From assembly GCA_913019975.1 (NCBI GenBank), contig CAJWBH010000012.1:62001-126000 (forward strand): 64,000 nt of DNA, written 5' to 3'. This DNA comes from Thalassolituus maritimus. Lineage in GTDB: Bacteria; Pseudomonadota; Gammaproteobacteria; Pseudomonadales; Oceanobacteraceae. Position 1 is the first letter of the stretch. Each line of letters opens with the position of its first letter. This document shows positions 18,231 through 28,289 of the stretch, in pieces. Below the pieces are notes generated by a model. It was not told the DNA's origin, ran no database searches, and worked only from the letters and a program-made list of their open reading frames with translations. A program made the translations under genes and the position numbers.

Positions 18231-19121
18231 ATGAGCCAGTCAATCCGCAATGGTCTGAGTACGGTCCCTGAACTTGACGATGTGCAGTTTAATCGTTGGC
18301 AGGGATTGTTGGAGGAGCGCACGGGGATGTTTCTGCCCCAGCAGCGTCGCTCCTTCTTACAGACCAGCCTGGGTCTGCGCATGCTGGAACTCGGCATCCG
18401 CGATTACGGCGAGTACTACGAAAAGATTCAGGACGGCCCTTCCGGCGTGATGGAGTGGTCGACTCTGGTCGACCGACTCACCGTCCAGGAAACACGTTTT
18501 TTCCGCGACCCGGATGCGTTGCAGCTGGTTGTCGAGCATATGCGTCGTCAGCGTCCGCGTTTGCAGGCTCGTGAAGAGACCATGGAGTTCTGGAGTGTTG
18601 GTTGCTCCTCGGGTGAAGAGGCCTACACCCTGGCCATGCTTGCCGAGGAAAACCTCGCTTCAACCGGCCTTAAGTACTCCATTACCGGTACGGATATCTC
18701 CACGATTGTTCTTCGTAAAGCACGTAGCGGCCGTTACCCGTTGCGAGCGCTTGAACGTATTCCGGTTGAGTACCACAACTGGGCCATTGCGCCGCTGTCT
18801 TCACAGCAGGTAGAAGTGGCCGCTCAGTTACGCCGTCGTTGCTGCTTCAGTCAGGTAAACATTCTTAATCTGAAGAACTGTCCTCTGCAGTCGCAGCATG
18901 TGATTTTCTGTCAGAACGTTCTTATTTATTTCCGTCGTTGGCGTCGGCGGGAAATTCTTGATGCTCTCGCGCAACGTCTTGCGCCGGGGGGCTTACTGGT
19001 TATCGGGCTCGGTGAAATGGTGGACTGGGAGCACCCGCTATTAGAATCGGTGCACAGTGGTCAGGTGACCGCGTTTGTCCGCAAACAATCCACATCGACA
19101 GGGGAGAGTGCAAGGCGATGA
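18231..19121 (+). CDS. pilK: CheR-type chemoreceptor methyltransferase PilK
   Basis: Transfers methyl groups from SAM to glutamates of PilJ. Residues 1-90 form the helical CheR N-domain. The SAM site is SVGCSSGEEAYTLAML and ITGTDISTIVLRKARSG, followed by CQNVLIYFRRWRRREIL. Length of 296 is normal. The last 4 bases overlap the chpA start (ATGA). Confidence 0.95.
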   Translation: MSQSIRNGLSTVPELDDVQFNRWQGLLEERTGMFLPQQRRSFLQTSLGLRMLELGIRDYGEYYEKIQDGPSGVMEWSTLVDRLTVQETRFFRDPDALQLVVEHMRRQRPRLQAREETMEFWSVGCSSGEEAYTLAMLAEENLASTGLKYSITGTDISTIVLRKARSGRYPLRALERIPVEYHNWAIAPLSSQQVEVAAQLRRRCCFSQVNILNLKNCPLQSQHVIFCQNVLIYFRRWRRREILDALAQRLAPGGLLVIGLGEMVDWEHPLLESVHSGQVTAFVRKQSTSTGESARR

Positions 19122-22100
19122 GTCAGGACTACATCGCCCTGGAATGGGTAAAAGGGGAAATTCAGGATACGCTGCAACAGGCTCAGCAGGCACTTGAAGC
19201 GTACGTTGAACATCCCGAAGACAGAAGTCGTCTGCGCTTCTGTTTAAGTTACCTGCACCAGGTGCATGGAACATTGCAGATGGTGGAGTTCTACGGAGCT
19301 GCGCTGCTGGCTGAAGAGATGGAAGCGGTTGCTCTGGCATTGACTGAGGGCTCCCTGAGTAATGAGCGGGATGGCCTTGAGGTACTGATGCAGGCCATTA
19401 TTCAGTTGCCGCATTATCTTGAGCACGTGAAGGTCGGGCGTCGTGACCTGCCTGTGGTGCTGTTGCCAATCCTGAATGAACTGCGGTCTACCCGCGGTGA
19501 AAACTTCCTGTCTGAAACGTCACTGTTCACGCCTTACGTCGAGCACAACGCCCCGTTGACGGGAGCGCAGAAAAACCTGTTTACCCAACCCAATTTTTCG
19601 CCATGGCTGCGCAAAACGCGTCAGATGCTGCAGGCGGCGACTCTCCAGTTGCTGCAGGATCGCGACCCGGACCTGGCGAAACACTACATTAATAAGCTCT
19701 TCGCTAAGCTCAATAAGTCCATGGGTGGTACCCCTCAGGGGATTGTCTGGTTGCCTGCTCTGGCATTCAGTGAGTGGTTGCTGAACCAGGACAGCCTGCC
19801 AAAAAGCGCCAAGGTTCTGTTACGTCAGCTCGATCAACTTCTGAAAACCGGTCTTGATAAAGGCGTGGCGGCGATTAATCGTCCGCCCGCTGAAGAGCTG
19901 CTGAAAAATCTGTTGTTCTATGTTGCCCGCACTGATGCGCGTGGTGAAGCCATTCGTCTGGTGCAGAAGCGTTTCCGGTTGGCTGAAGCTCTGCCTAATG
20001 CGGAAGACGCGGAAGATCATGCGATGGGAGCAGGTTCGGATGCGGTATCGGGAGCATTGACTGCTCTGATAGAAGAGATTTCCACGGTCAAAGATGAGCT
20101 TGATCAGGTTGTACGTGGTTCTGCCGAACGCGAACCTGCTCTGACATCTATCCGCAGTACTGTCCGTCAGGTTGCCGATACTATGGGGATGCTGGGGTTA
20201 GGCATGCCACGCCGGGTAATGCAGGAGCAGGAAAGCGCGATAGTGGCGTTGCTTGAAGCCGAAGCCAGTGACGAGCAGGACAGTAAATTACTGGATGTCG
20301 CGGGTGCACTTCTGTACGTCGAAGCGACGTTAAACGGAATGATCCGTGATGGTGACACCACTAAGTCTGTCAGCGACAGCGCGATGTCCGACGCTCAGCG
20401 CGCTGTGCTTCGTGAAGCGCGTAATGTCCTGGAGCAGGTAAAAGACGGCGTCGTTTCTTACATAGCGCATCAGTGGTCAACCGAGAAATTGCAGGAAGTC
20501 CCGGCACTTCTGCACTCGATTGAAGGCTCATTAAATATGATTCCAATGCCGCGCGTCGCGGTATTGTTATCGAATCTCTCAACATTCGTCCAGCAGGCGC
20601 TGCTGGCCGACCGCCCAGCGCCGGAATGGGGCGTTATGGATATGGTCGCGGAAGTTCTCAGTGGTGTTGAATACTATCTTGAACGTTACTCTGACGAGTC
20701 AACGTCTACTGATATCGCGATTATTGAGCGCGCGGAAAATACGCTGAGCACGTTGATGCAGCGCTGCGGTATTGAATCTGCGGCGTCTGAAAATCTCTCT
20801 GATGTTGAGTTACCCGAAGGATTTGCGGATGAAGCCGTCGATGTTACCAGCTTCTCTGAAGCGCTCGGTCTCGACGATGAACTGATAGAAAGTAATCAGG
20901 ATCTGATCTCCAATGTTGCCGAATCAGACGTGTCCGAATCCGATGAACTGCCAATTATTGAGCTCGAAGAGGATCTGGACGAAGAACAGCCGGCAGAGAC
21001 TCTAAGCGAACCTGCAGATAACGCATTAAAAGACGCTGACGATGACTTCATTGATGATGAAATCATTGAAGTCTTCCTCGAGGAAGCAGAAGAAGTTACC
21101 GAGACTCTGGGCGAGTTCTGGCCTGCTTACCGTAAGAATCAGGATGACAGTGAAGCGCTGACCACCGTAAGACGTTCTTTCCATACTCTGAAAGGCAGTG
21201 GCCGCATGGTGAAAGCGGATGATGTCAGCGAACTGGCATGGTCCGTAGAAAATATGTTCAACCGCGTGCTCGATGAGACGATTTCTGTCAATGATGACAT
21301 GATTGCGTTCGTCGATCGTGTGATTGAACAACTTCCCGGCCTCATTGAAGATTTCCGTGCTAAGCGTGCTGCTTCAATCGATGTTCAGCCATACATGGAC
21401 TATGCCTTCGCCACGGCTGAGGGCAACCAGCCGGCGACTCTGCCGGGCTCATCTGCTGAGGACGATTCAGCAGATCCTGTGGAAGAAGCTGAATCAGACG
21501 TCGAAGCGGATACGCGTATCGTTGAGGATGGTACCGCTGAGAGTAATGACGTTGAGAGTAGTGCAGACGATGCTATCGGCGTGGTGGAAGAGCTGGCCAG
21601 CCCGGAAGCGACGCAGGATACCGATGCTCAACAAGAGGCAGAAGATCGTGCCGCACTGCTGGAAATCTTTATTGCCGAAGCTGAAGCACACCTCGCGGTT
21701 GTCGATGAGTTTGTTACCGAGTCGAATGAAACGGCGTGTGGTAACCAGATCAGCGATGCTTTGCAGCGAGCCCTGCATACTCTTAAGGGCAGTGCGCACA
21801 TGGCAGAGCTGGCACCGCTTGCCGATGTCGCTTCTGTTATTGAAAAATTAACCAAAGAGCTTCGTGCTTTCCGTTTACCGAATACTCCAGAACTGGCGTC
21901 GTTGCTGAACGATGCTTCTGTGGCTCTGCGTTCTTATCTGACTGTCGATCAGCTTATGTTGCTCGAAGATATGCCAGAAGCACCCGCTTTAATCGAGCGC
22001 GCGGCTGCTATTGAAACTGAGCAGCTTCAGCCTATGTATCAGGGCGAATCGGCAGCGGGCATATCGACCGAAGCAATCAGTCACTTCCTGGCTTCTGGCA

Positions 22101-25100
22101 TGGATTCGCTGATTGAGGCCGATGAGCTTCTGCAGACGTGGCAGGAAGAAGATAGCTCTGAGGTGCTCGACACTATTTCGGCAGATCTGTCATCAGCAGC
22201 ACAGGCCGCAGAAGACGCAGGCATCCCAGCAGTGAAAGAAATGGCGCTGGCACTGCATCATTTTTATCAGGGCGCACGCAACGCGGCGGCACATCCTGAG
22301 CCAGAGTTAGTCGCTTTTATCAGCGATGCGCATGAAGAGCTGCTCAATATGATGGACTGCCTGGCGGCAGGTCAGGATCTTCCTGACGTGTCGGACACCG
22401 TTCGTCGCGTTCGTGATTGGCAGTTCCCTGAATCGCAGTTGCCTGATGAGCAAGCAGAAGAACAGCTAGATGAGCAGACAGAAGAACAGCCAGATGAATC
22501 CGCCGGGTCTCATGCTGGTGAGTCTTCCGTTGTGGAGGGGATGCTTTCTCTTAACGATGAAGAAACACCCCCGGTTCCTGAGGTTGATGAGTCCTCCCTG
22601 AGTGAGCTAGAGCAGGCCGATATCGAAGAGCAGGAAGATGACCTGATTCTGGATATCTTCCTTGAGGAAGCTGAGGAAATCACCGAAGCCATTGAGTCCA
22701 TCGTACAGAAGTGGGAAAAGACCCCAGAAGACCTTCTGCCGGTTTCTGAACTTCAGCGTGAGCTGCACACCCTCAAGGGTGGTGCACGTATGGCCGAGTT
22801 GCCAGAAGTTGCTGATTTATGCCACGAGCTGGAAACACTCTATGAGCGCCTGAATGATGGGGTGATTGATCTTTCCGAAGATACATTACCGCTGGCACAA
22901 AGTGCTCACGATTTACTGTTTACACAGCTGCAATCTGTGAGGGAAGGCAAGGGCCCAGAAAATCCCGAGCGCATGATTGAGGCTCTCAAAGTGGCATCGC
23001 AGCGCAGTGGTGCTGAGTCGAGGCCTGTTCAGGATACTGCGGAAGCGGACTCGCGTGCCTATATGGTGCAGTCTGAAACCGCGGATGAGAGCGACCGTGA
23101 AATTGTCGGCATCTTCCTTGAAGAAGCTGGTGAGTTGATGGAAGCGTTGGATGAAGGCGTTGAAGCATGGCGTGCGGAGCCTTCGTCAACTCAGGGCGCA
23201 GACGAACTTCTGCGTGTGTTACACACTTTGAAAGGTGGCGCTCGCCTCGCTGGGTTATCAGTCATCGGTGACACAGCCCATAACTTCGAATCAGATATCC
23301 AGAAGGCGTTGTCGCGCAAAGCCCGCTTTGACGACACCTTCTTCATGCACCTCAATGAACGGCAGGAAAACCTGCAGTCAAAGATTGATGATGTAGCCAG
23401 CCTGCTCGACAGTGATGGCGTGCTCGTGCTCGGAGAAAAAGAGCTGGTGGTCGATGCTCCAGTGTCTGCTCAAGACGTTGTTGCAGATACCGGCGGACAG
23501 GCGGATGCCCCTGTTTCCCTGAGCGATGATCTGTCCGACGAATCACAGGCCGACACTGAAGGCGACGAGGGATCATTAGCCGTTGTACCTCTGTCCGGTA
23601 AAGAGGTTGAGATGGCGCCGGAACGCCCGGCTCCGGCGATGGCACAACAGCGAAAAGCACCTACTGAGCTGGTGAAAGTTTCAGCTGATCTGCTCGACAG
23701 CCTCGTCAACCTGGCCGGTGAGACAGCGATTGGTCGGGGGCGTCTGGAAGAGCAGGTCAGCGACTTCGCGGGGACTCTCTCAGAAATGGATCAGACGCTG
23801 GACCGGATGCGCGACCAGCTGAGACGTCTGGATATTGAAACTGAAGCTCAGGTGCTGTTCCGCCAGGAGCGTCATGGACCAGATTACGAAGACTTTGATC
23901 CTCTGGAAATGGACCGCTATTCGGCGATGCAGCAGCTTTCGCGAGCATTGATGGAATCTGCGTCCGACCTTATCGATCTGAAAGAAACCCTCTCGGGCAA
24001 AACCCGTGACGCTGAGACACTTCTGCTGCAACAAAGCCGGGTGAATACGGAGCTGCAGGAAGGCCTGATGAAGACCCGTATGGTTCCTTTCCAGCGTATG
24101 GTGCCACGCCTGCGTCGTATTGTTCGCCAGGTCAGCCTTGAACTGAATAAGCAGGTCGAGCTGCGGGTTAACAACGCCGATGGTGAAATGGACCGTACCA
24201 TTCTCGAACGTATGATTTCTCCTCTTGAGCATATGGTCCGCAATGCCGTCGACCACGGTATCGAGAGTGGAGAGCAACGCCGTGCAGCCGGTAAACCCGA
24301 GAAAGGCAGCATTGAGCTGGATATCCGTCGTGACGGTGGTGATGTTGTTCTTACCCTGCGCGACGACGGTCAGGGCATTAACCTTGATGCGGTTCTGAAG
24401 AAAGCCCGTGAACGCGGCATGGTGCCAGACGGTGTTGAGCCGACTGAGCACGATATTATGCAGTTTATTCTGCAACCTGGTTTCTCTACGGCAGAGGTCA
24501 TTACACAGATCTCTGGTCGTGGTGTCGGTATGGATGTCGTCAGCAGCGAAATTAAGCAGATGGGCGGCAGTGTTGAAATTCGTTCTGAAGCTGGGACAGG
24601 CAGTGAATTTGAAGTTCGTCTGCCGTTCACTGTGTCGGTCAACCGGGCACTGATGGTTCGCATCGGTGAAGACTTGTATGCCGTTCCTCTGAATAACATT
24701 CAGGGGATCGTTCGTGCTTCCGTTGCCGAGCTACAGAACCTCTATGATCTGCCTGAAGGCGAGCGCTTCTTTAATTACGCCGGTCGCGACTACCAGCTGG
24801 GGTATCTGGGAGCGATGCTCGATGAGCACTCTCATCCGAAGATCTCGGGTCAGCACATGCCGCTGCCTTTGCTTCTGGTTCGCGGTCAGGTTCCTTTTGC
24901 TTTGCAGGCTGATGCACTGCTGGGCTCGCGAGAGATCGTGGTGAAGAGCCTTGGTCCTCAGTTTGCTGGAGTACGTGATATTTCAGGTGGCACGATTCTG
25001 GGGGATGGTAGTGTTGTTATCATTCTCGATCTGCCAGCCATGATCCGTACCTATACCAGCCTTGAGTATCAGCAGGCTAAAGCGCTTGATAATAAAGCGG

Positions 25101-25504
25101 CTGAAGCGCGTCACGAGCAAGAGCGTCGTCTGCCTAAGGTGCTGGTTGTCGATGACTCGGTGACGGTACGTAAGGTAACGACACGTCTGCTCGAACGCCA
25201 CGGCATGGAAGTATTGACCGCGAAAGACGGTATGCATGCTATGGAAGTCCTGCAGGATGTGAAACCCGATGTCATGTTGCTCGATATCGAGATGCCTCGT
25301 ATGGATGGTTTTGAGGTAGCGTCACTGGTTCGTCATGATGAGCGCCTGAAAGATCTTCCGATCATCATGATTACTTCGCGTACCGGTGATAAACACCGTG
25401 AGCGAGCGAGAAGCATTGGTGTGAATGAATATATGGGTAAACCCTTCCAGGAAGAAGCGCTGCTGGAAAACATCAATGCCTTCCTGGGGCACGAGGTTTA
25501 CTGA
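19118..25504 (+). CDS. chpA: Hybrid chemosensory histidine kinase ChpA
   Basis: A giant CheA-type kinase of 2128 residues that drives the pilus chemosensory pathway. Phosphotransfer-type segments with a His in an HxxxG context are at His47, His466, His689, His887, His1217 and His1369; the last four have the canonical HTLKG core. A further repeat near residues 980-1080 lacks the His. Acidic linkers rich in Glu/Asp/Gln join them (for example about 1108-1130). The kinase core follows: N-box Asn1709 in VRNAVDHG, G-boxes DDGQGI and GRGVGMDVV, a CheW-like domain (about 1840-1990), and a receiver with Asp2012/2013, phospho-acceptor Asp2056 and Lys2108. P. aeruginosa ChpA is longer, at about 2470 residues. 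Confidence 0.97.
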   Translation: MSQDYIALEWVKGEIQDTLQQAQQALEAYVEHPEDRSRLRFCLSYLHQVHGTLQMVEFYGAALLAEEMEAVALALTEGSLSNERDGLEVLMQAIIQLPHYLEHVKVGRRDLPVVLLPILNELRSTRGENFLSETSLFTPYVEHNAPLTGAQKNLFTQPNFSPWLRKTRQMLQAATLQLLQDRDPDLAKHYINKLFAKLNKSMGGTPQGIVWLPALAFSEWLLNQDSLPKSAKVLLRQLDQLLKTGLDKGVAAINRPPAEELLKNLLFYVARTDARGEAIRLVQKRFRLAEALPNAEDAEDHAMGAGSDAVSGALTALIEEISTVKDELDQVVRGSAEREPALTSIRSTVRQVADTMGMLGLGMPRRVMQEQESAIVALLEAEASDEQDSKLLDVAGALLYVEATLNGMIRDGDTTKSVSDSAMSDAQRAVLREARNVLEQVKDGVVSYIAHQWSTEKLQEVPALLHSIEGSLNMIPMPRVAVLLSNLSTFVQQALLADRPAPEWGVMDMVAEVLSGVEYYLERYSDESTSTDIAIIERAENTLSTLMQRCGIESAASENLSDVELPEGFADEAVDVTSFSEALGLDDELIESNQDLISNVAESDVSESDELPIIELEEDLDEEQPAETLSEPADNALKDADDDFIDDEIIEVFLEEAEEVTETLGEFWPAYRKNQDDSEALTTVRRSFHTLKGSGRMVKADDVSELAWSVENMFNRVLDETISVNDDMIAFVDRVIEQLPGLIEDFRAKRAASIDVQPYMDYAFATAEGNQPATLPGSSAEDDSADPVEEAESDVEADTRIVEDGTAESNDVESSADDAIGVVEELASPEATQDTDAQQEAEDRAALLEIFIAEAEAHLAVVDEFVTESNETACGNQISDALQRALHTLKGSAHMAELAPLADVASVIEKLTKELRAFRLPNTPELASLLNDASVALRSYLTVDQLMLLEDMPEAPALIERAAAIETEQLQPMYQGESAAGISTEAISHFLASGMDSLIEADELLQTWQEEDSSEVLDTISADLSSAAQAAEDAGIPAVKEMALALHHFYQGARNAAAHPEPELVAFISDAHEELLNMMDCLAAGQDLPDVSDTVRRVRDWQFPESQLPDEQAEEQLDEQTEEQPDESAGSHAGESSVVEGMLSLNDEETPPVPEVDESSLSELEQADIEEQEDDLILDIFLEEAEEITEAIESIVQKWEKTPEDLLPVSELQRELHTLKGGARMAELPEVADLCHELETLYERLNDGVIDLSEDTLPLAQSAHDLLFTQLQSVREGKGPENPERMIEALKVASQRSGAESRPVQDTAEADSRAYMVQSETADESDREIVGIFLEEAGELMEALDEGVEAWRAEPSSTQGADELLRVLHTLKGGARLAGLSVIGDTAHNFESDIQKALSRKARFDDTFFMHLNERQENLQSKIDDVASLLDSDGVLVLGEKELVVDAPVSAQDVVADTGGQADAPVSLSDDLSDESQADTEGDEGSLAVVPLSGKEVEMAPERPAPAMAQQRKAPTELVKVSADLLDSLVNLAGETAIGRGRLEEQVSDFAGTLSEMDQTLDRMRDQLRRLDIETEAQVLFRQERHGPDYEDFDPLEMDRYSAMQQLSRALMESASDLIDLKETLSGKTRDAETLLLQQSRVNTELQEGLMKTRMVPFQRMVPRLRRIVRQVSLELNKQVELRVNNADGEMDRTILERMISPLEHMVRNAVDHGIESGEQRRAAGKPEKGSIELDIRRDGGDVVLTLRDDGQGINLDAVLKKARERGMVPDGVEPTEHDIMQFILQPGFSTAEVITQISGRGVGMDVVSSEIKQMGGSVEIRSEAGTGSEFEVRLPFTVSVNRALMVRIGEDLYAVPLNNIQGIVRASVAELQNLYDLPEGERFFNYAGRDYQLGYLGAMLDEHSHPKISGQHMPLPLLLVRGQVPFALQADALLGSREIVVKSLGPQFAGVRDISGGTILGDGSVVIILDLPAMIRTYTSLEYQQAKALDNKAAEARHEQERRLPKVLVVDDSVTVRKVTTRLLERHGMEVLTAKDGMHAMEVLQDVKPDVMLLDIEMPRMDGFEVASLVRHDERLKDLPIIMITSRTGDKHRERARSIGVNEYMGKPFQEEALLENINAFLGHEVY

Positions 25505-26536
25505 GTGGGCAGCCCAAGAGTCGCTGTGATTAACAGCGACCTTTTGCAGCAACGCATATTGGCGGAGTCACTGGAGCGGCTTGGGTTTGAGGTCGTACTG
25601 AATATCCCGGCCGCAAGAATGACCCTGGCGTTGATCAGGGAGACTCAGGCAGATGCCTGGTTAGTCACTGTTCGCGATGACGATGAAGTCTGCGGGGAAA
25701 GCTTTGATTCCTTACTGGACGGAGACGCGCCTGTTCTCGTCGGTATGGATGACGCACCGGATAACAATTGCACCAGCTTCTTACGTTGGGAAAAGAAGCT
25801 GCTTACTAAGCTACGGGACCTGACGGACACTCCGGCGCCTGCGGCTGAAGTCAGCCAGGTGCCATGGGCGCAGAAACAACACAGAGAGATTCTGCTTCCA
25901 GCAGTATTTGCGGATGACACACGCAAGCTCCCCTTGCATATATTTGTTCTGGGCGCCTCTTTGGGTGGGCCAGAGGCCGTAAAAGAGTTTCTCGACGTGC
26001 TGCCCGAAGGTTTGCCGGTCGCGTTTGTTTACGCCCAGCATATTGATGAAAGGTTCGAGCAGGCACTGTGTCAGGCGGTTGGGCGTCATTCGCTGTACCA
26101 GCTTAAGAATGTCGAAAATGCTGCGATTCTGGCCGCGGGTGAAGTGCTGATTGCACCGGTATCAACGACCTTCGACCTTGTCGGTCTGGACCGTATCAGT
26201 CTTGGGACCAGCCCCTGGGATGGCCCTTATGGACCGTCCATTGATGGTGTCATTGACGTAGTGTTTAATCACGCTCGACAACGCTTCGGCTGTATTCTGT
26301 TCAGCGGTATGGGGAGTGACGGCGCAGAGAGTATTTCAGCACTGCCGGAAGGCACCGATGTATGGGTTCAGGCCCCTGAAGGCTGTGGTAATGCCTCTAT
26401 GCCCGAAAGTGCGATACACACTGGAAAAGTAACCTTCGTAGGCGATTCGTATCAGCTGGCGCTGAAGCTGGTTGAACACTTGAAAGATAAATGGATAGAG
26501 AATTATGAGCGAAAACCAGATCACCAGTGCGGATAA
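25505..26536 (+). CDS. chpB: CheB-type methylesterase ChpB with degenerate receiver
   Basis: Removes methyl groups from PilJ, opposing PilK. It uses a GTG start placed directly after the chpA stop. The C-terminal esterase domain keeps the triad: Ser152 in GASLGG, His179 in AQHID and Asp272 in GMGSDG. The N-terminal 110 residues have receiver-like spacing (VAVINSDLLQQRILAESLE) but lack the acidic pair and a clear phospho-Asp, so phosphorylation control is probably lost. It overlaps chpC by 32 bases. Confidence 0.92.
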   Translation: MGSPRVAVINSDLLQQRILAESLERLGFEVVLNIPAARMTLALIRETQADAWLVTVRDDDEVCGESFDSLLDGDAPVLVGMDDAPDNNCTSFLRWEKKLLTKLRDLTDTPAPAAEVSQVPWAQKQHREILLPAVFADDTRKLPLHIFVLGASLGGPEAVKEFLDVLPEGLPVAFVYAQHIDERFEQALCQAVGRHSLYQLKNVENAAILAAGEVLIAPVSTTFDLVGLDRISLGTSPWDGPYGPSIDGVIDVVFNHARQRFGCILFSGMGSDGAESISALPEGTDVWVQAPEGCGNASMPESAIHTGKVTFVGDSYQLALKLVEHLKDKWIENYERKPDHQCG

Positions 26537-26984
26537 CAAGCCTGAACAGGTGGACTGCCTGCTGGTTCCGTTAAAGGATCGCAATCTTATCCTGCCGAAC
26601 GTAACGGTGGCGGAGGTTATCCCGTTTTCGCACCTGCTGACAACGAATGCCAGCACAGACTGGATTCTCGGTCGTCTGGACTGGCGTGGGACCTTGGTTC
26701 CGGCTCTGTGTTACGAACTGATGAGTGGCCAGGCTGCACCGGCACCGAATCCGGATGCACGTTTTATTATCGTCAACGGGGTAAATGCGAACCCTCAGAT
26801 GCCTTTCTACGCCATTCTGGTGCAGGGTATCCCCCGCTTAATGCACGTTGGCGAAAACGATCTACAGGAAGTCGAAGCCATGGGTATGGGGCAGTTTGAT
26901 AAGGTTGCCGTGACCTTCGAGGGAGTTACCGCCATGATTCCGGATCTGGACAGTGTCGAGCTTCAGGTTCAGGCGACTCTGTGA
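26505..26984 (+). CDS. chpC: CheW-like adaptor ChpC
   Basis: CheW-fold protein of 159 residues: CLLVPLKDRNLILPNVTVAEV, then WILGRLDWRGTLVPALCYE. In P. aeruginosa ChpC links additional receptors to ChpA. The start lies within the end of chpB. This is the last gene of the cluster; chpD and chpE are not present downstream. Confidence 0.9.
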   Translation: MSENQITSADNKPEQVDCLLVPLKDRNLILPNVTVAEVIPFSHLLTTNASTDWILGRLDWRGTLVPALCYELMSGQAAPAPNPDARFIIVNGVNANPQMPFYAILVQGIPRLMHVGENDLQEVEAMGMGQFDKVAVTFEGVTAMIPDLDSVELQVQATL

Positions 26985-27164
26985 TATTTAGATTGATCAC
27001 GTATTAGCTACCTTAGAGATATCGTTCTGTTTCCTAATTTTCCATCTGCCTCAAAGGCTCTGCTGGCTGGTGTCACGCAGGCTCGGTTCTGGCTGTTCGT
27101 TCTTCTCGGGGTCTGTGTTGCCGCTCAGCCATGGCACCGTGGAACGGGGGTTCTGGCTTTTCAG

Positions 27165-28289
27165 TTGGCAATTCTGCTCAGTTGTGTTGTCGCGTTCAGA
27201 GATGCGGACTTTCTTAAACACCTCTATCGATATCGTTGGCTGGCTGGGAGCCTGGGCTCGGTCGCTCTTGTCTCTGTGTTTTCCTGGGTGTTTAGGGAAT
27301 ATGAGGACGCGCCTTTTCGCTCTGTGAAGCCTTACCTTACTTTAATTGCGATTATTCCGCTGATACTTGCTATGCGGACGTTGAATTTCAGGCGTAGTGA
27401 AATTTCGCTCATTGCAATTTTTGCCGGATTATCCTTAGGAGCATATGCCCTTAGTGAGGTATGCGCAGGAACTCGTGGTCGCTGGGATGCTACGGAGAAT
27501 GCGGTTGAATTCGGGAATTATGCAGCGCTTATTGGTGGTCTATTGCTCATCCTCGGCACGCAACTCCATACAGTAAGGTGGAAATGGCTAATTATAGGAT
27601 TGTCCTTAGCAGGATCGGTGGCAGCCCTCTATGTCTCCTACAAGAGCGGTACACGAAGCAGTGTGGGCGTAGTTCTTTTAGCCACTCTCTGTGTCTTTGG
27701 TTATATACTTTTTTCATTAAAAAACTGGGGCGTTCTTGTACTTCTCGGCGTGTGTTTTGTCTGTGCAGCTTTTACGATCTCCGAAACCGGGCGCTTCAGA
27801 GCTCTTGAAACTGAACTATCCAAGGCATTCGCAGGAGGCTATTCTTCGGGCTCTCTGGGGCAACGTCTTGAACTATGGCGGTTGAGCGGGTGTATCGCGA
27901 GTGAGTTCCCGGTTCTGGGAGTGGGTACTGGTTCATTTAAATATGCGCAGCTGGATCATTGGCCAAAGACCTGCGGTGTTGGGATTCGAGCATCAAAAGG
28001 TTATTTCAGTCAGGCTCACAGCGTTTACTTTCAAGCTTTGGCTACTATGGGATACCTGGGACTAGTAAGTCTCATGGCACTTTTTGCGATGCTAATAAGT
28101 GCCGCACTACTCAATATCCGTTCGGGCGGGCTTTTCTTAGCTTTCGTGGTCAGCTCTTTTATGGTTGCTGGAATAACTGTAGATCTGTTTTTTAAAGACT
28201 TTATGGTCGCACGGTTTGTACTTTTGACTAGTCTGTGCTTGGTCTGGTTACAGCACAACGATACCGGCGGACTCAAAGGTGTAACGTAA
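27165..28289 (+). CDS. O-antigen ligase-like polytopic membrane protein (Wzy/WaaL superfamily), 5' end uncertain
   Basis: The annotated TTG start at 27165 gives 374 residues with about ten hydrophobic segments. A long periplasmic loop near the C-terminus contains RLELWRLSGCIASEFPVLGVGTGSF and QAHSVYFQALATMGYLGL. That loop (RxxxW..., G.G...F, H..Y) is the hallmark of the O-antigen ligase/polymerase family. The same frame stays open back to 26997 and encodes a further plausible membrane helix (ARFWLFVLLGVCVAAQPW), but it has no ATG, GTG or TTG. A CTG at 27027, 8 bases after a GAG, would give a 420-residue protein of normal family size. It either ligates or polymerises a glycan. The 3' end overlaps the convergent gene by 42 bases. 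Confidence 0.8.
   Translation: MAILLSCVVAFRDADFLKHLYRYRWLAGSLGSVALVSVFSWVFREYEDAPFRSVKPYLTLIAIIPLILAMRTLNFRRSEISLIAIFAGLSLGAYALSEVCAGTRGRWDATENAVEFGNYAALIGGLLLILGTQLHTVRWKWLIIGLSLAGSVAALYVSYKSGTRSSVGVVLLATLCVFGYILFSLKNWGVLVLLGVCFVCAAFTISETGRFRALETELSKAFAGGYSSGSLGQRLELWRLSGCIASEFPVLGVGTGSFKYAQLDHWPKTCGVGIRASKGYFSQAHSVYFQALATMGYLGLVSLMALFAMLISAALLNIRSGGLFLAFVVSSFMVAGITVDLFFKDFMVARFVLLTSLCLVWLQHNDTGGLKGVT

Noticed and set aside
17543-18397. 284-codon minus-strand frame opposite pilJ
   Set aside because: An antisense shadow of the pilJ signalling domain, with no family pattern.
23780-24475. 231-codon minus-strand frame opposite chpA
   Set aside because: An antisense shadow of the kinase core; codon pattern follows chpA.
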